From positions 1 through 59,011 of the forward strand of contig JAZGDL010000180.1 of assembly GCA_036477795.1 (NCBI GenBank): a stretch of DNA of 59,011 bases, in the 5' to 3' direction. Every line of letters begins with the position of its first letter. Position 1 is the stretch's first letter. Both the position numbers and the translations under genes were made by a program. The notes under the pieces were generated by a model, which was not told the DNA's origin, searched no databases, and saw only the letters and a list, made by a program, of their open reading frames with translations. The DNA comes from JAZGDL01 sp036477795. Lineage in GTDB: Bacteria > Planctomycetota > Phycisphaerae > UBA1845. This document shows positions 9,028 to 17,285 of the stretch, piece after piece.

Positions 9028-12000
9028 GTGGACCGCCGACGGCACGGGACCGTGCTGGTGATGGTGGTGGCCATGCTGGCCATGCTGTTCATGGTCGGCG
9101 CCACCTTCCTAAGCACGGTGACGTTCGAGAGCCAGGCCATCGAAGACGCCGCCGATGCGCAGAAACAGGCGTCGGTGATCAACCGTCTGCTGCGCGAGGT
9201 CCGCACCGTCCTGCGCCAAGGCTTCCTGGGCCACGACGGCCTGGCATGGAACCGCGACAGCGAATCGGGCGGGGCCCCGGCAAGCCCGATCGGCGCCGAC
9301 CTGTACGGCGAAGTCCCCGGCGTCCACCCACTCCTCGCCTCGATCGAGCCGTACGACGCCGAGAATCCGGCCCCAGGATCCTGGTACTTCTTTAGCGCGA
9401 CCGATCTGCAACTCGCCCTGCAGGGCATTCCGCTCACCGAAGCGGTGGACAATGATACAGATTCTCCTGGTACGTTCCGCGGAACGAATCTCGTCTACAT
9501 TAACCAGACGTTGGGGACCAATCACCCGCTTCCGCTTTTCGTCGACAACGGTCTGTTCGTGGATCAGCAGCCGGTGGCCGCCGATCCAGGTGAACCCGGA
9601 GAAGGGAACAGTGTCCTCCGACGGTCCGCGCTCAGTGGTGATCCCCCCCTAAGACTCCACCGCCGTGACGCCGACGGTGACGGGGTGTGGGATAGTTACG
9701 AGTATGAGCTGCCGTTGGATCGCTTTCCCAACTCGGTGCGTGGTGACCTGGCTGATCGGTCGCGGGCCGCCGATTTCAACTTCGACAGTAACGCTGACCC
9801 GGACGCCCTGTACTACGCCCTGCGTGTGATTCCGCACGGGGCCATGATCGACGTCGGCCACGCCCACGAGACCCTCGTGTCGACGCTGCCCAATGTTGTC
9901 CTGGGCGTCGAGTACGTGCAAGGGCCTTATGTACCGGAAGGCGAGGAGGTCTCTCTCCGCCGGCGGTTCCTGTTGCCGCCGCGCGATATTCCGCTGTCAC
10001 AATTGCAGAGCCGGATTCCACCGGATCTGGGCAATTTCACCGGCGGGCAGATTCCGAAGACGTTGTATCAATCGTTCGTCGCCGACGCCGACTGGCCATC
10101 GTTCGAGAGCGGTGAGGCCGACGCCCGCTGGTGGCCCATCGACACTGGCGAGAACGGCGACGACCTCAGTGCGATGCTGCCCGGCAGCCCCGGCGCGCCG
10201 CCAGGGTGGCTGAACTGGATGGACCCGTTCGACACCGGACCGACCGGGATGTACGACTTCCGCCACCTGATCACCACGGTCAGCCACGACGACAACCTCA
10301 TGCGCATGGGCCGCGAGACCGGTGCCACCAACAGTGATTGGATCGAGGACATTGTCGATCCGACCAACTTGATCGACCCGGCGAACTTCGCCATCGACGA
10401 ATGGCCCGACGTCGCCGACCCCGACAACGCGCTCAATGGGCGACTCAAAGTCAGCCTGCCGGGCCTGATCGAGAAAGTGCTTCTTCCGGAGGGACTACCT
10501 TGGTTCGGAGAGGGTGAGATTTCCGGAATGTATGACGGCAGGGAGATTGATGCGTTGAGGAGCGATTCGGGCCTGAGTTCGACTGTGCGTGACCGCTTCA
10601 TCCGAACGATTCAGGACGCGTTTCTGCTCATGTTGCGAAATGTGGACGATTTAATCATGCCGCAAGCAGATCGGGAGAAGGCTGCGGCTGCGCTGACGGC
10701 CAACCTGATCGACTTCGCGGACTTCGACGGAGACGATGGAGATGGAGCGAGAGAGGACGGCGAGGACGACGAGCCGACGAAAGTTGATGTTCGCGGCATC
10801 GCAGATGGCCTCCCGACCGGTGATGCGGTCTACGGCCTCGAACGTCAACCGTATATCACCGAGGTCTACGCAGACAACGTTGGGAACGATCCTGCACAGA
10901 GCGCATATGCGGTTGAGCTGTACAACCCATACGACGTCGCAATTACGTTGAACGATTACCTGATTGGGACTGATGAGACTGACTCGGATGGTTCAAATGC
11001 GACCCTGTCTGGGGTAGTAAACGCTCATCAGTTCCTTACGATCGCCAGCCGGTTGGGGAACATTCCGAGCGTGAGCGGAGATACGGACCAGGTGAATAGC
11101 CTCTTGTTTGGTGAGAGCGATGCCCAAGTGATGCTGCTTCGGCGAGTGGCCGTCGGAACTGGGGACGAAACGATCATCGTTGTGGACCAGATGAGGTGCG
11201 ATCTTGAAACCGAATTCGCCGTAGTCAATTCGGGGGCGCACGGCGTCGCGCGCGAAAGCGCTGCGGATCAGGAATGGCTCGTCCCGATTCCGAGAGACAC
11301 CGCGACTGCGCCACCGGGTACCCTAGGTGTCCACGCCGGAGCGGGAACGAGTCTTCGTCCCGTGGAAGTACAGTTCGCCGACACCAGTGATGTCGCGACC
11401 GCATTCCCCACGACGGGCACGCTGCTGCTATTGTTGAGATACGCCAACACCGAATCGACAGATGCGGGGGGGCCGGGAATCCCGTTTACGGCTTCCCTCG
11501 TAGGCAGTGGCGTGCCGCCACCTCTGGAGGAGCGCATCGATAACGCTCGTATGCCGTTGTTCGATCAGAATCAATTGGCGCAGCCGCCTGGTGGACCGTT
11601 CGCGCTGAGCATCCCGTGGGGGCAGTTGGTGTTCGACTACTTCACGGCATTACCGCTGACCCACGATTATGATCCAGACGATCCCAGTGACGTGACCCCG
11701 ACGATCGACCAGGGCGGGCTGCGGGTTCATGGGCGGATCGACATCAACTCGGCGCCGTGGAGTGTGTTGGCCGGGCTGCCGATGGTGCCTGCGGATAGGA
11801 TCCCCCTGCCGTTCAGAGCCACGATCAAGCAGGCTGCGGGTCTCGACGACACCAAAGCTACACCGATCGGTGATCCGTTGGCCCAGTCCATCGTCGCCTA
11901 CCGTGAAGCGCGACAGATGACTGGGACCGGCGACTTCGCCCAAGGGGTCTCAGGTGGTGGGGACCGTCTACGGGAGGGCGCCACTGGAAACCCGTTCACT

Positions 12001-12336
12001 GGTTTCCTGACCATCGGTGAGTTGGCCAACGTCCGTCGAGACGGGGGTGGCGTCGGTGCGTTCGACATCGATTCCGGCGTGATTGGATCTGCCGATGAAG
12101 ACTACGTTAAGGCCGTGGCGGTGCTGGTTGCGTTGGGCGATTGGGTCACGACGCGGTCGCACGTGTTCACGGTGTACGGTACGCTTCGCGGGGCGGGCGA
12201 AAAGTCCAGCGTTGATCAGAAGGCCATCCGGTTCCAGGAGACCGTTGATCGGCTGCCGTGCTTTTTCACCAACAGACTGCCCCGCCGCGTGGGCCCGCGC
12301 GTCGTCGGCCCCTACGCCCAGGCCAGCCGCGACTGA
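9028..12336 (+). CDS. GspK/PilX-like large pseudopilus protein
   Basis: GTG 9028 gives 1102 aa and a 7-residue leader, VDRRRHG|TVLVMVVAMLAMLF, typical of PilX_N/GspK proteins; the frame itself is open from 8692. The helix is followed by FESQAIEDAADAQKQASVINRL. Near the C-terminus DINSAPWSVLAGLP matches the helix-hairpin-helix consensus of GspK. About two thirds in, a segment with YAVELYNPYDVAITLNDYLIG resembles a lamin-tail-type beta domain. A DADGDGVWDS calcium-loop-like motif is also present. It is about three times the length of GspK in Proteobacteria, which is usual for planctomycete homologues. It ends the cluster and would cap the pseudopilus tip with the GspI- and GspJ-like subunits. 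Confidence 0.75.
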   Translation: MDRRRHGTVLVMVVAMLAMLFMVGATFLSTVTFESQAIEDAADAQKQASVINRLLREVRTVLRQGFLGHDGLAWNRDSESGGAPASPIGADLYGEVPGVHPLLASIEPYDAENPAPGSWYFFSATDLQLALQGIPLTEAVDNDTDSPGTFRGTNLVYINQTLGTNHPLPLFVDNGLFVDQQPVAADPGEPGEGNSVLRRSALSGDPPLRLHRRDADGDGVWDSYEYELPLDRFPNSVRGDLADRSRAADFNFDSNADPDALYYALRVIPHGAMIDVGHAHETLVSTLPNVVLGVEYVQGPYVPEGEEVSLRRRFLLPPRDIPLSQLQSRIPPDLGNFTGGQIPKTLYQSFVADADWPSFESGEADARWWPIDTGENGDDLSAMLPGSPGAPPGWLNWMDPFDTGPTGMYDFRHLITTVSHDDNLMRMGRETGATNSDWIEDIVDPTNLIDPANFAIDEWPDVADPDNALNGRLKVSLPGLIEKVLLPEGLPWFGEGEISGMYDGREIDALRSDSGLSSTVRDRFIRTIQDAFLLMLRNVDDLIMPQADREKAAAALTANLIDFADFDGDDGDGAREDGEDDEPTKVDVRGIADGLPTGDAVYGLERQPYITEVYADNVGNDPAQSAYAVELYNPYDVAITLNDYLIGTDETDSDGSNATLSGVVNAHQFLTIASRLGNIPSVSGDTDQVNSLLFGESDAQVMLLRRVAVGTGDETIIVVDQMRCDLETEFAVVNSGAHGVARESAADQEWLVPIPRDTATAPPGTLGVHAGAGTSLRPVEVQFADTSDVATAFPTTGTLLLLLRYANTESTDAGGPGIPFTASLVGSGVPPPLEERIDNARMPLFDQNQLAQPPGGPFALSIPWGQLVFDYFTALPLTHDYDPDDPSDVTPTIDQGGLRVHGRIDINSAPWSVLAGLPMVPADRIPLPFRATIKQAAGLDDTKATPIGDPLAQSIVAYREARQMTGTGDFAQGVSGGGDRLREGATGNPFTGFLTIGELANVRRDGGGVGAFDIDSGVIGSADEDYVKAVAVLVALGDWVTTRSHVFTVYGTLRGAGEKSSVDQKAIRFQETVDRLPCFFTNRLPRRVGPRVVGPYAQASRD

Positions 12337-12374
12337 GCCCGTCCTCTGCGATCTTCACGTACCGGGCGGGAGGC

Positions 12375-12637
12375 GGGTGCCCCACCTCCTTTGGAGGTGG
12401 GGGATACGATGATGTCGAATGGCGAATGGCGAATAGCGAATTCAGAAAGGGGATCGACTCATCATTCGCGCGATGATCAGGTGCCGACATTGCTGGCATG
12501 CACTCATCGCCTCCCCCACGTCTGAAGACGTGGGCCACCCAACCTGTGCCATGGTGCGGACAGCCCGCTCCCTCACGGTCGCGGCTCGGCATATTTAGGC
12601 ACTCTTAGTCTGTAGCGCCACCCACAAGGGGTGGCGC
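12375..12637. repeat. Repeat cluster downstream of the GspK-like gene
   Basis: This is a gene-free stretch between two convergent genes. It holds an inverted pair of variable-stem hairpins: left 12375-12413 (stem CACCTCC/GGAGGTG) and right 12504-12540 (stem CACGTC/GACGTG). It also has a CGCTCCCTCACGGTCGCGGC copy near 12569, a palindromic GCGCCACCC repeat at 12611-12637, and a short run of CGAATGG/CGAATAG units at 12415-12440. Confidence 0.8.
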
Positions 12638-12695
12638 TACAGACTAAATCGACAGCCCCTGCGGACGTGGGAGACCCGGTTCGACGATGCGAACG

Positions 12696-13466
12696 TTATC
12701 CATTGCCGGCTACCAGCTTGCCCAGCCCCACCGCCCCGCGCACCAGAGCACTCACCAAGAGCAGGAACATCAAGGTGGGCACCATCAGATTCAGGACCCG
12801 CCAGAACGACTCGACGTGCGTAGGCCAGGAGGCTGACACCAGCCCGATCGCCGCAGCGAGTAAGCCCAAAAGCAGAATGGCGCCGAGCGATCCGCGAAAA
12901 CTGCCGGGGAACGGAGCCATCCGCACGGTCAGGCACACCACCAGATAGATCAGCAGCCAGAACTGCCAGGTGCCCGGGAAGGCGGCCGCGGTTGACTCCA
13001 CCAGCATCTCCACCATGGTCACCTGATCGCGCAGAAACTGCCAGGCACCATCGAGCGACGTCGGCAGGGTGCTGGGCACCGCCTGGCTGAGCGTCGCGGA
13101 AAGGGCATCATCGCCCAGCAATCGGGCTGCCAGGAGAATCGCCGCCGCACAGGCCAACAACGGGAGCAACCCGATCACCATGGGCCCGATGATGGGTATT
13201 CGCGGCTTGGCGTTCTGTGTGGTGCCCGGCTCCCCCGACTCCTCTTTGTAGAGGGCCGTGTTGCTTACCGTCGCCCCGGTCACCAGTAGCCCCAGCACGT
13301 GCCCGAGTTGCGCAACCAAGGTACCGGGGAGCAGGATCATGTTGAGCACCCGCGGTTTCACTATCCCGCCCCAGAGCTGTTGCACCGCCCAGGCTGCAAG
13401 CACGACGAACAGCAGCCAGAATGTCAACGCTGCGTAGAGCATCAGAGCCACCTCCCGAGCGAGCAT
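12696..13466 (-). CDS. Multi-pass membrane protein, possibly a degenerate M50-type protease relative
   Basis: ATG at 13466 gives a 256-aa protein; the frame stays open further upstream through repeats. At least five hydrophobic segments are visible, for example MLYAALTFWLLFVVLAAWAV, IGPMVIGLLPLLACAAAIL, FWLLIYLVVCL and LGAILLLGLLAAAIGLV. Early on, the sequence PGTLVAQLGHVLGLLVTGA aligns by eye with the metal site of M50 membrane metalloproteases (HExGHxLxxLxxGA), but the first His and the Glu are replaced by Ala-Gln. If the relationship is real, the protein cannot be a normal zinc protease. It is convergent with the pilin cluster and 259 nt from the GH130 gene on the same strand. Confidence 0.6.
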   Translation of the reverse strand: MLAREVALMLYAALTFWLLFVVLAAWAVQQLWGGIVKPRVLNMILLPGTLVAQLGHVLGLLVTGATVSNTALYKEESGEPGTTQNAKPRIPIIGPMVIGLLPLLACAAAILLAARLLGDDALSATLSQAVPSTLPTSLDGAWQFLRDQVTMVEMLVESTAAAFPGTWQFWLLIYLVVCLTVRMAPFPGSFRGSLGAILLLGLLAAAIGLVSASWPTHVESFWRVLNLMVPTLMFLLLVSALVRGAVGLGKLVAGNG

Positions 13467-13562
13467 ACGGCCCAACGCCGCCGGCCATCTCCAGTATCGT
13501 CTCGCAGGGCGAAAACTGATTAGTATTGGCTTCAGTAGGGTCCGCCGTGCAGACGGGTGGGT

Positions 13563-13665
13563 GGGTGGCCCACCTCCTTTGGAGGTGGGGGAGCCGATGA
13601 TCGTCGGGCGGTTCACCGGAGCGTATATCATCGCGTCCCCCATGTCCAAAGGACATGGGCCACCC
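13563..13665. repeat. Inverted pair of variable-stem hairpin repeats
   Basis: The left arm 13563-13601 and right arm 13627-13665 are 39-bp inverted copies that share GGGTGGCCCA, TGGGGGA and GATGAT. The internal stems differ but remain paired: CACCTCC/GGAGGTG on the left and CATGTCC/GGACATG on the right. A CGCTTCCTGACGGGCGCGGC copy follows at about 13691. Confidence 0.85.
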
Positions 13666-13725
13666 GGCCGACGCCTGACGATTTTCCCGCTTCCTGACGG
13701 GCGCGGCTCGGTTTTGTTAGAGTCC

Positions 13726-14712
13726 CTAAAGCGCCGGGCGCCCGTCACGCAGGCACAGATCAACCAGTTCATCGATGTGGGCCGTTCCCGCGCACATCAC
13801 TGTGTCCGCCCCGCCCCAGTAGATCTTGACCGTGCCGTCGTCCTCAGCCACAGCGCCGCATGTGAACACCACATTGTGCACATACCCGGTCACCTCCCAG
13901 GGATCCTGAGGAGTGAGAATCCAACGGTCACTCACGCCCAGTATCCGTGCCGGATCGGCGAGATCGTGCAACGCCACACCCAAGCGGTAGACCGACCCGT
14001 CCATCGTCGGATATACGCCGTGGTAGATGTGCAGCCAACCCCGCGCCGTCCGAATCGGGGGAGCTCCGGGGCCGATCTTCATCTGGTCCCAGTGGTATTG
14101 GACCGGCTTCATCACCACGCGTGATCGGCCCCAATGAACCAGGTCTGGAGAATAGCTGATCCAGATCGACCAGGGCGAAATCTCGCTGTGCGGGCGGTCC
14201 AGCCGCACGTACTGCCCGTCGAACTTCTGTGGGAAGATCACCACGTTGCGCATGTCCGCCTGGGTGATGAGTGCCACACGTTCGACACTAACGAAATCGC
14301 GTGTCTTAGCCAACCCGATGCGTACGCCGTGTTGCGAGTAAGCGCTGTAGGTGATCAGATACTCGTGGTCCATTACGGTGATGCGCGGGTCCTCGACGCC
14401 GTAGGTCTCGTATTCCGCGAAGAGGCCTTCGGTCGCCGGCACCATGAAAGGCTGCGGTCGGGGCTTGAACTTGAACCCGTCCTCACTGTCCGCCAGGCCC
14501 AGGATGCAGCGCCCGTTGTCGCGGTGGGACCGGAACAGCATGACGTAGTGACCGGCGTGCTTCACCACCGCCGCGTTGTGAACCGTTTCCACTGCATAGG
14601 GTATGTCCGCCGGTGTCAAGATGGGATTACCGCCATGGCGCTGGACCAGGGGAACGCGATCAGCCACGTGTATCCATCCGTTACAGGGGACGTTGATAAG
14701 CCGCGAATCCAT
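13726..14712 (-). CDS. Glycoside hydrolase family 130 protein (beta-mannoside phosphorylase/hydrolase type)
   Basis: This is a cytosolic-looking five-bladed propeller enzyme of family GH130, which phosphorolyses or hydrolyses beta-mannosides. The recognisable stretches in order are RHGGNPILTPADIPYAVETV near the N-terminus, LFRSHRDNGRCILGLADSEDG, YGVEDPRITVMDHEYLITYS (the Asp of VEDPR is the family's catalytic acid region), KIGPGAPPIRTARGWLHIYHG, and a C-terminal IYWGGADTVMCAGTA. ATG 14712 gives 328 aa; GTG 14748 is an alternative and neither has a strong ribosome site. No sugar transporter or partner hydrolase is adjacent, so the substrate cannot be inferred. It is transcribed away from the tRNA gene. 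Confidence 0.85.
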   Translation of the reverse strand: MDSRLINVPCNGWIHVADRVPLVQRHGGNPILTPADIPYAVETVHNAAVVKHAGHYVMLFRSHRDNGRCILGLADSEDGFKFKPRPQPFMVPATEGLFAEYETYGVEDPRITVMDHEYLITYSAYSQHGVRIGLAKTRDFVSVERVALITQADMRNVVIFPQKFDGQYVRLDRPHSEISPWSIWISYSPDLVHWGRSRVVMKPVQYHWDQMKIGPGAPPIRTARGWLHIYHGVYPTMDGSVYRLGVALHDLADPARILGVSDRWILTPQDPWEVTGYVHNVVFTCGAVAEDDGTVKIYWGGADTVMCAGTAHIDELVDLCLRDGRPAL

Positions 14713-14795
14713 GCCTACCGGCGCGCGAATCGTCAATACCAGAGGCACGAAGGCACGAGAGTACGGAGGGAATCCTCAGTCGTCAATCCGGCAAA

Positions 14796-14885
14796 CGGGG
14801 GACATCAATCAATCGGGGGACACCATCAATCGGGGGACACCATACCTGTTTTCCAATCAATCGGAGGACACCATACCTGTTTTCC
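14796..14885 (+). repeat. REP-like GGGGGACACCAT repeat array
   Basis: Four related units are seen: ACGGGGGACATCAATCA (14796), ATCGGGGGACACCATCA (14812), ATCGGGGGACACCATACCTG (14829) and ATCGGAGGACACCATACCTG (14860). The last two share TTTTCC after the unit. In other planctomycetes such repeats surround REP-associated Y1 transposase genes; none is present here. Confidence 0.8.
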
Positions 14886-14950
14886 GGGTGCTGCCCGGCT
14901 TTGCCTATTGACGCGTTGTCTGATATAGTTACAAATGCATGGCCACTCAG

Positions 14951-15024
14951 GGGCGATTAGCTCAGTTGGCTAGAGCGCCTGCTCGACACGCAGGAGGTCA
15001 GAGGTTCAAGTCCTCTATCGCCCA
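14951..15024 (+). tRNA. tRNA-Val (anticodon GAC)
   Basis: A full cloverleaf of 74 nt can be drawn: acceptor GGGCGAT/ATCGCCC with discriminator A at 15024, D arm GCTC...GAGC, anticodon stem CCTGC/GCAGG with loop TCGACAC (anticodon GAC at 34-36), variable loop AGGTC, and T arm AGAGG-TTCAAGT-CCTCT. CCA is not encoded. Position 33 reads C rather than the nearly universal T. The gene serves as the integration site of the adjacent tyrosine recombinase element: a second 3' half is found at 52344-52388. Confidence 0.9.
14980..15024 (+). other. Putative attachment site (left junction) in tRNA-Val 3' half
   Basis: Bases 14980-15000 are identical to 52344-52364, starting in the anticodon stem and covering the loop. 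The two copies then diverge only at three positions up to the acceptor end. An integrase gene begins 46 nt past the tRNA end. This fits a recombination site with crossover in the anticodon loop. Confidence 0.65.
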
Positions 15025-15069
15025 TTCGTAAACCCTTATGACGTAGCGACTTACAACGTCCATCCGAAA

Positions 15070-16110
15070 CTACCCGGCCTTCCTTGCTAGCACTTTTTGG
15101 CGATTGCTAGCACTTTTGCGCCCCCGTTTGACCTCCTCCGCCCGTTCTATCGGTGTCGTCATTACGCTGGCATGCTGCCTTACCCGCTCGTCCCTGATCT
15201 CCGCATAAATCGCCGTAGTGGTAATCTTGGCGTGCCCCAGCAGCTTTTGCACCATCTCAAGCCGTTCGCCGCTGTCCAGGGCCTGCTGCCCGAAAGTATG
15301 TCGCATCGCGTACGGGAAGGTCGGGTGCTTCCGGTGCTTGTTGGCCAGGATGCTCCGTAGTCCGTGCCGCGTGTATGGTTTGTCCAGCCGGGACGTAAAC
15401 ACGTACTCACTGGTCCGCGGCTGCCCTTCGAGGATCGCGGTAGCCATCGGTGTGAGGTAGATGGTGCGCTGCCGTCCGGTCCTGCCCGCGGTCTTGTGCC
15501 GGCTCAACTCACAAGTCCCCGCGTCCAAGCGGAGTTGTTCCCAGCGGAGCAACCGGCCTTCACCGGGACGGCAGCCACTGGCCAGAATGAACAACACCAG
15601 CGGCTTCACTTGTGCCGGTAATCCGTCCAAGACGTCGGCCAGCCGCTCGGTCGGTATGTCCTTTGCCACGCGTTGCGGGACAGGCATCCGCGGTTTCTTA
15701 GGCACCCTGGACACCCACCCGCAATCATGGCACCAGTTCAACACCGCATAGGCCAGCCGCATGTTGTGGCGGATCGTCCACGGCGAAAACCCCCGTTTTT
15801 TCATCCACGCCAGGTAGTCGGCCACGTGGCGATCGTCCACGTCGGCCAGCTTGGCGGACTTATTGAAGTCCAGCCAGTTGAGGAGCCTGCCCTTCTCCCA
15901 ATCGCCAGGGTTCAGCCGACACCACTCGCGCACGGCTTCCGCCACGTAGATCAGACCACCCTCCACCGGCTCGGTTGCCAGCAGCGAGTTGAGTAGCGTG
16001 TAGGCGTCCCGCCGTTTTGTCCGCGTGTACTGACGGCCCCCCACCCTGAAGAAGTAATACGGCTTGCGGCCCTTGCGATTGATCAAGAGTACCTTGGGTA
16101 CGCTGGTCAT
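15070..16110 (-). CDS. Tyrosine recombinase/integrase
   Basis: This is a 346-aa phage-type integrase that would catalyse integration and excision at the neighbouring tRNA-Val. It has an N-terminal basic DNA-binding part (INRKGRKPYYFFRV), a core-binding domain around residues 55-130, and a catalytic domain with Arg181 (GCRPGEGRLLRW), Lys206 (RHKTAGR), the box YAMRHTFG with Arg270 and His271, His293 (LLGHAKITTT) and nucleophile Tyr302 (AIYAEI). The first His of the usual HxxR box is Tyr267, a substitution seen in other family members. The gene reads toward the tRNA, as is typical for integrases at tRNA-borne attachment sites. All catalytic residues needed for activity appear present. Confidence 0.92.
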   Translation of the reverse strand: MTSVPKVLLINRKGRKPYYFFRVGGRQYTRTKRRDAYTLLNSLLATEPVEGGLIYVAEAVREWCRLNPGDWEKGRLLNWLDFNKSAKLADVDDRHVADYLAWMKKRGFSPWTIRHNMRLAYAVLNWCHDCGWVSRVPKKPRMPVPQRVAKDIPTERLADVLDGLPAQVKPLVLFILASGCRPGEGRLLRWEQLRLDAGTCELSRHKTAGRTGRQRTIYLTPMATAILEGQPRTSEYVFTSRLDKPYTRHGLRSILANKHRKHPTFPYAMRHTFGQQALDSGERLEMVQKLLGHAKITTTAIYAEIRDERVRQHASVMTTPIERAEEVKRGRKSASNRQKVLARKAG

Positions 16111-16318
16111 GATCTCACCGATCCTTCCGGAAATGGCCCCGGCCCGCCGGTTGGTTACCGCAGCCTGTTAAGGCGTGCAGGCCGACGGACCAGGGTTTTT
16201 CGAGTTTAGTTTCACTGTTCAGACTACGGTAACCATCCGCAGTATCAGCCCTCCGGCCCCGGTTCGTCAAGCCCCGTCTCGAAAACGCCGTTTCCCGCTG
16301 ACCAGGCCGTCCGGGTTT

Positions 16319-16651
16319 TCAGCCAGTTTCAATGTCACATCGATTCTCCTTCTTCGCACCCCGCCCCACCCTTCGGACTCGACCACCAACCGACTCGAAT
16401 CCCATCGACGCCAGCGCCCCCTGTAGCCGACGATCATCAGCCGACGCCCGCGACGGTGCCACCGGCTCACCCAAGTACTCACGCAGCGACGCCTCGTAGA
16501 TCCTCCAGCGTCCACGGCTGGTCGGCCCGACAGGCCGACCGAGTCGCACCGCCTTCAGTCGCCCGCAGTCGATCAGCTTGTAGACGTGGCGCGCGGTGAC
16601 CGCCAACAGGTCACCAACTTGCTGCACTGTCATGAGTTGCAGGTCCGTCAC
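16319..16651 (-). CDS. Excisionase-like helix-turn-helix protein
   Basis: This is a 110-aa protein. The first 65 residues match the HTH_17/excisionase pattern: MTVQQVGDLLAVTARHVYKL, then IDCGRLKAVRLG, then RWRIYEASLREYL. The C-terminal tail is basic (GGRVRRVGRGAKKE). It lies upstream of the integrase in the same orientation, where a recombination directionality factor is expected. It could alternatively be a repressor for the element; sequence alone does not separate these. Confidence 0.75.
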   Translation of the reverse strand: MTDLQLMTVQQVGDLLAVTARHVYKLIDCGRLKAVRLGRPVGPTSRGRWRIYEASLREYLGEPVAPSRASADDRRLQGALASMGFESVGGRVRRVGRGAKKENRCDIETG

Positions 16652-16691
16652 GTTCTATCCGTCACACCCGCGAGCCGCACGCGCGGCTCGC

Positions 16692-17285
16692 CTATACCGC
16701 CGCCGGCTCCGTCGCCTGCGGACCTGAATCTGTGCCCTTCACCCTCACCACCCGTGCGGACCGTCCGCAGACGTGCGGGACGCAGTCCGGGTCCAACATG
16801 ACGTACTTGCGGTCCCCGTTGCCCGGCCGCCGGCCCCCCGGCGTGTGCCGGTCCTGGATCGCCTCGACTTCACCCCACTGGAACGGACCACCGCAATGCT
16901 TACACCGCAGCCGGCCAAACTCGGCGGCCTCGGACCAGCGGGTGATCACCGTCCCCGGCGCTGGTCCAGGTTGTTCAACTGGCAGGTGGACGCCGCCCAA
17001 CAAGGCAACTGCCGCGCGGATGGCCGGATCGGCGTCCGGGTGGATCAGAGCGCCCAGGTCGGGATCATAAACCAGCTCATTCGGGTGGTCGGTGGCGGGT
17101 GGCTCAGTGTCAGGTTGGACCAACCCGCGTTTTTCGGCTGTTATCGCGGGTGGTCCAACCGGTCCACCGGTTTTCTTATTTACCTCCAACTTCCACTGCC
17201 CAAACATCCCCTTGTGTGAGGTAATAGAAGGATTTGCCTGGACCGCTTGGCCCACGCTGACCGTTTGGACCGCCGGTTCACCCAC
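16692..17285 (-). CDS. Zinc-finger-like protein of the replication module
   Basis: GTG 17285 gives 197 aa and is chosen because GGAGG lies 6 nt upstream and the start overlaps the end of the primase gene by 8 nt, suggesting translational coupling. The C-terminal half has RCKHCGGPFQWGEVE, later DPDCVPHVCG, that is CxxC and Cx5C pairs likely to bind zinc. No enzyme motif is recognised. The frame is open further upstream, opposite the primase, but that part is judged a shadow. Presumed role: accessory to element replication or control. Confidence 0.55.
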   Translation of the reverse strand: MGEPAVQTVSVGQAVQANPSITSHKGMFGQWKLEVNKKTGGPVGPPAITAEKRGLVQPDTEPPATDHPNELVYDPDLGALIHPDADPAIRAAVALLGGVHLPVEQPGPAPGTVITRWSEAAEFGRLRCKHCGGPFQWGEVEAIQDRHTPGGRRPGNGDRKYVMLDPDCVPHVCGRSARVVRVKGTDSGPQATEPAAV

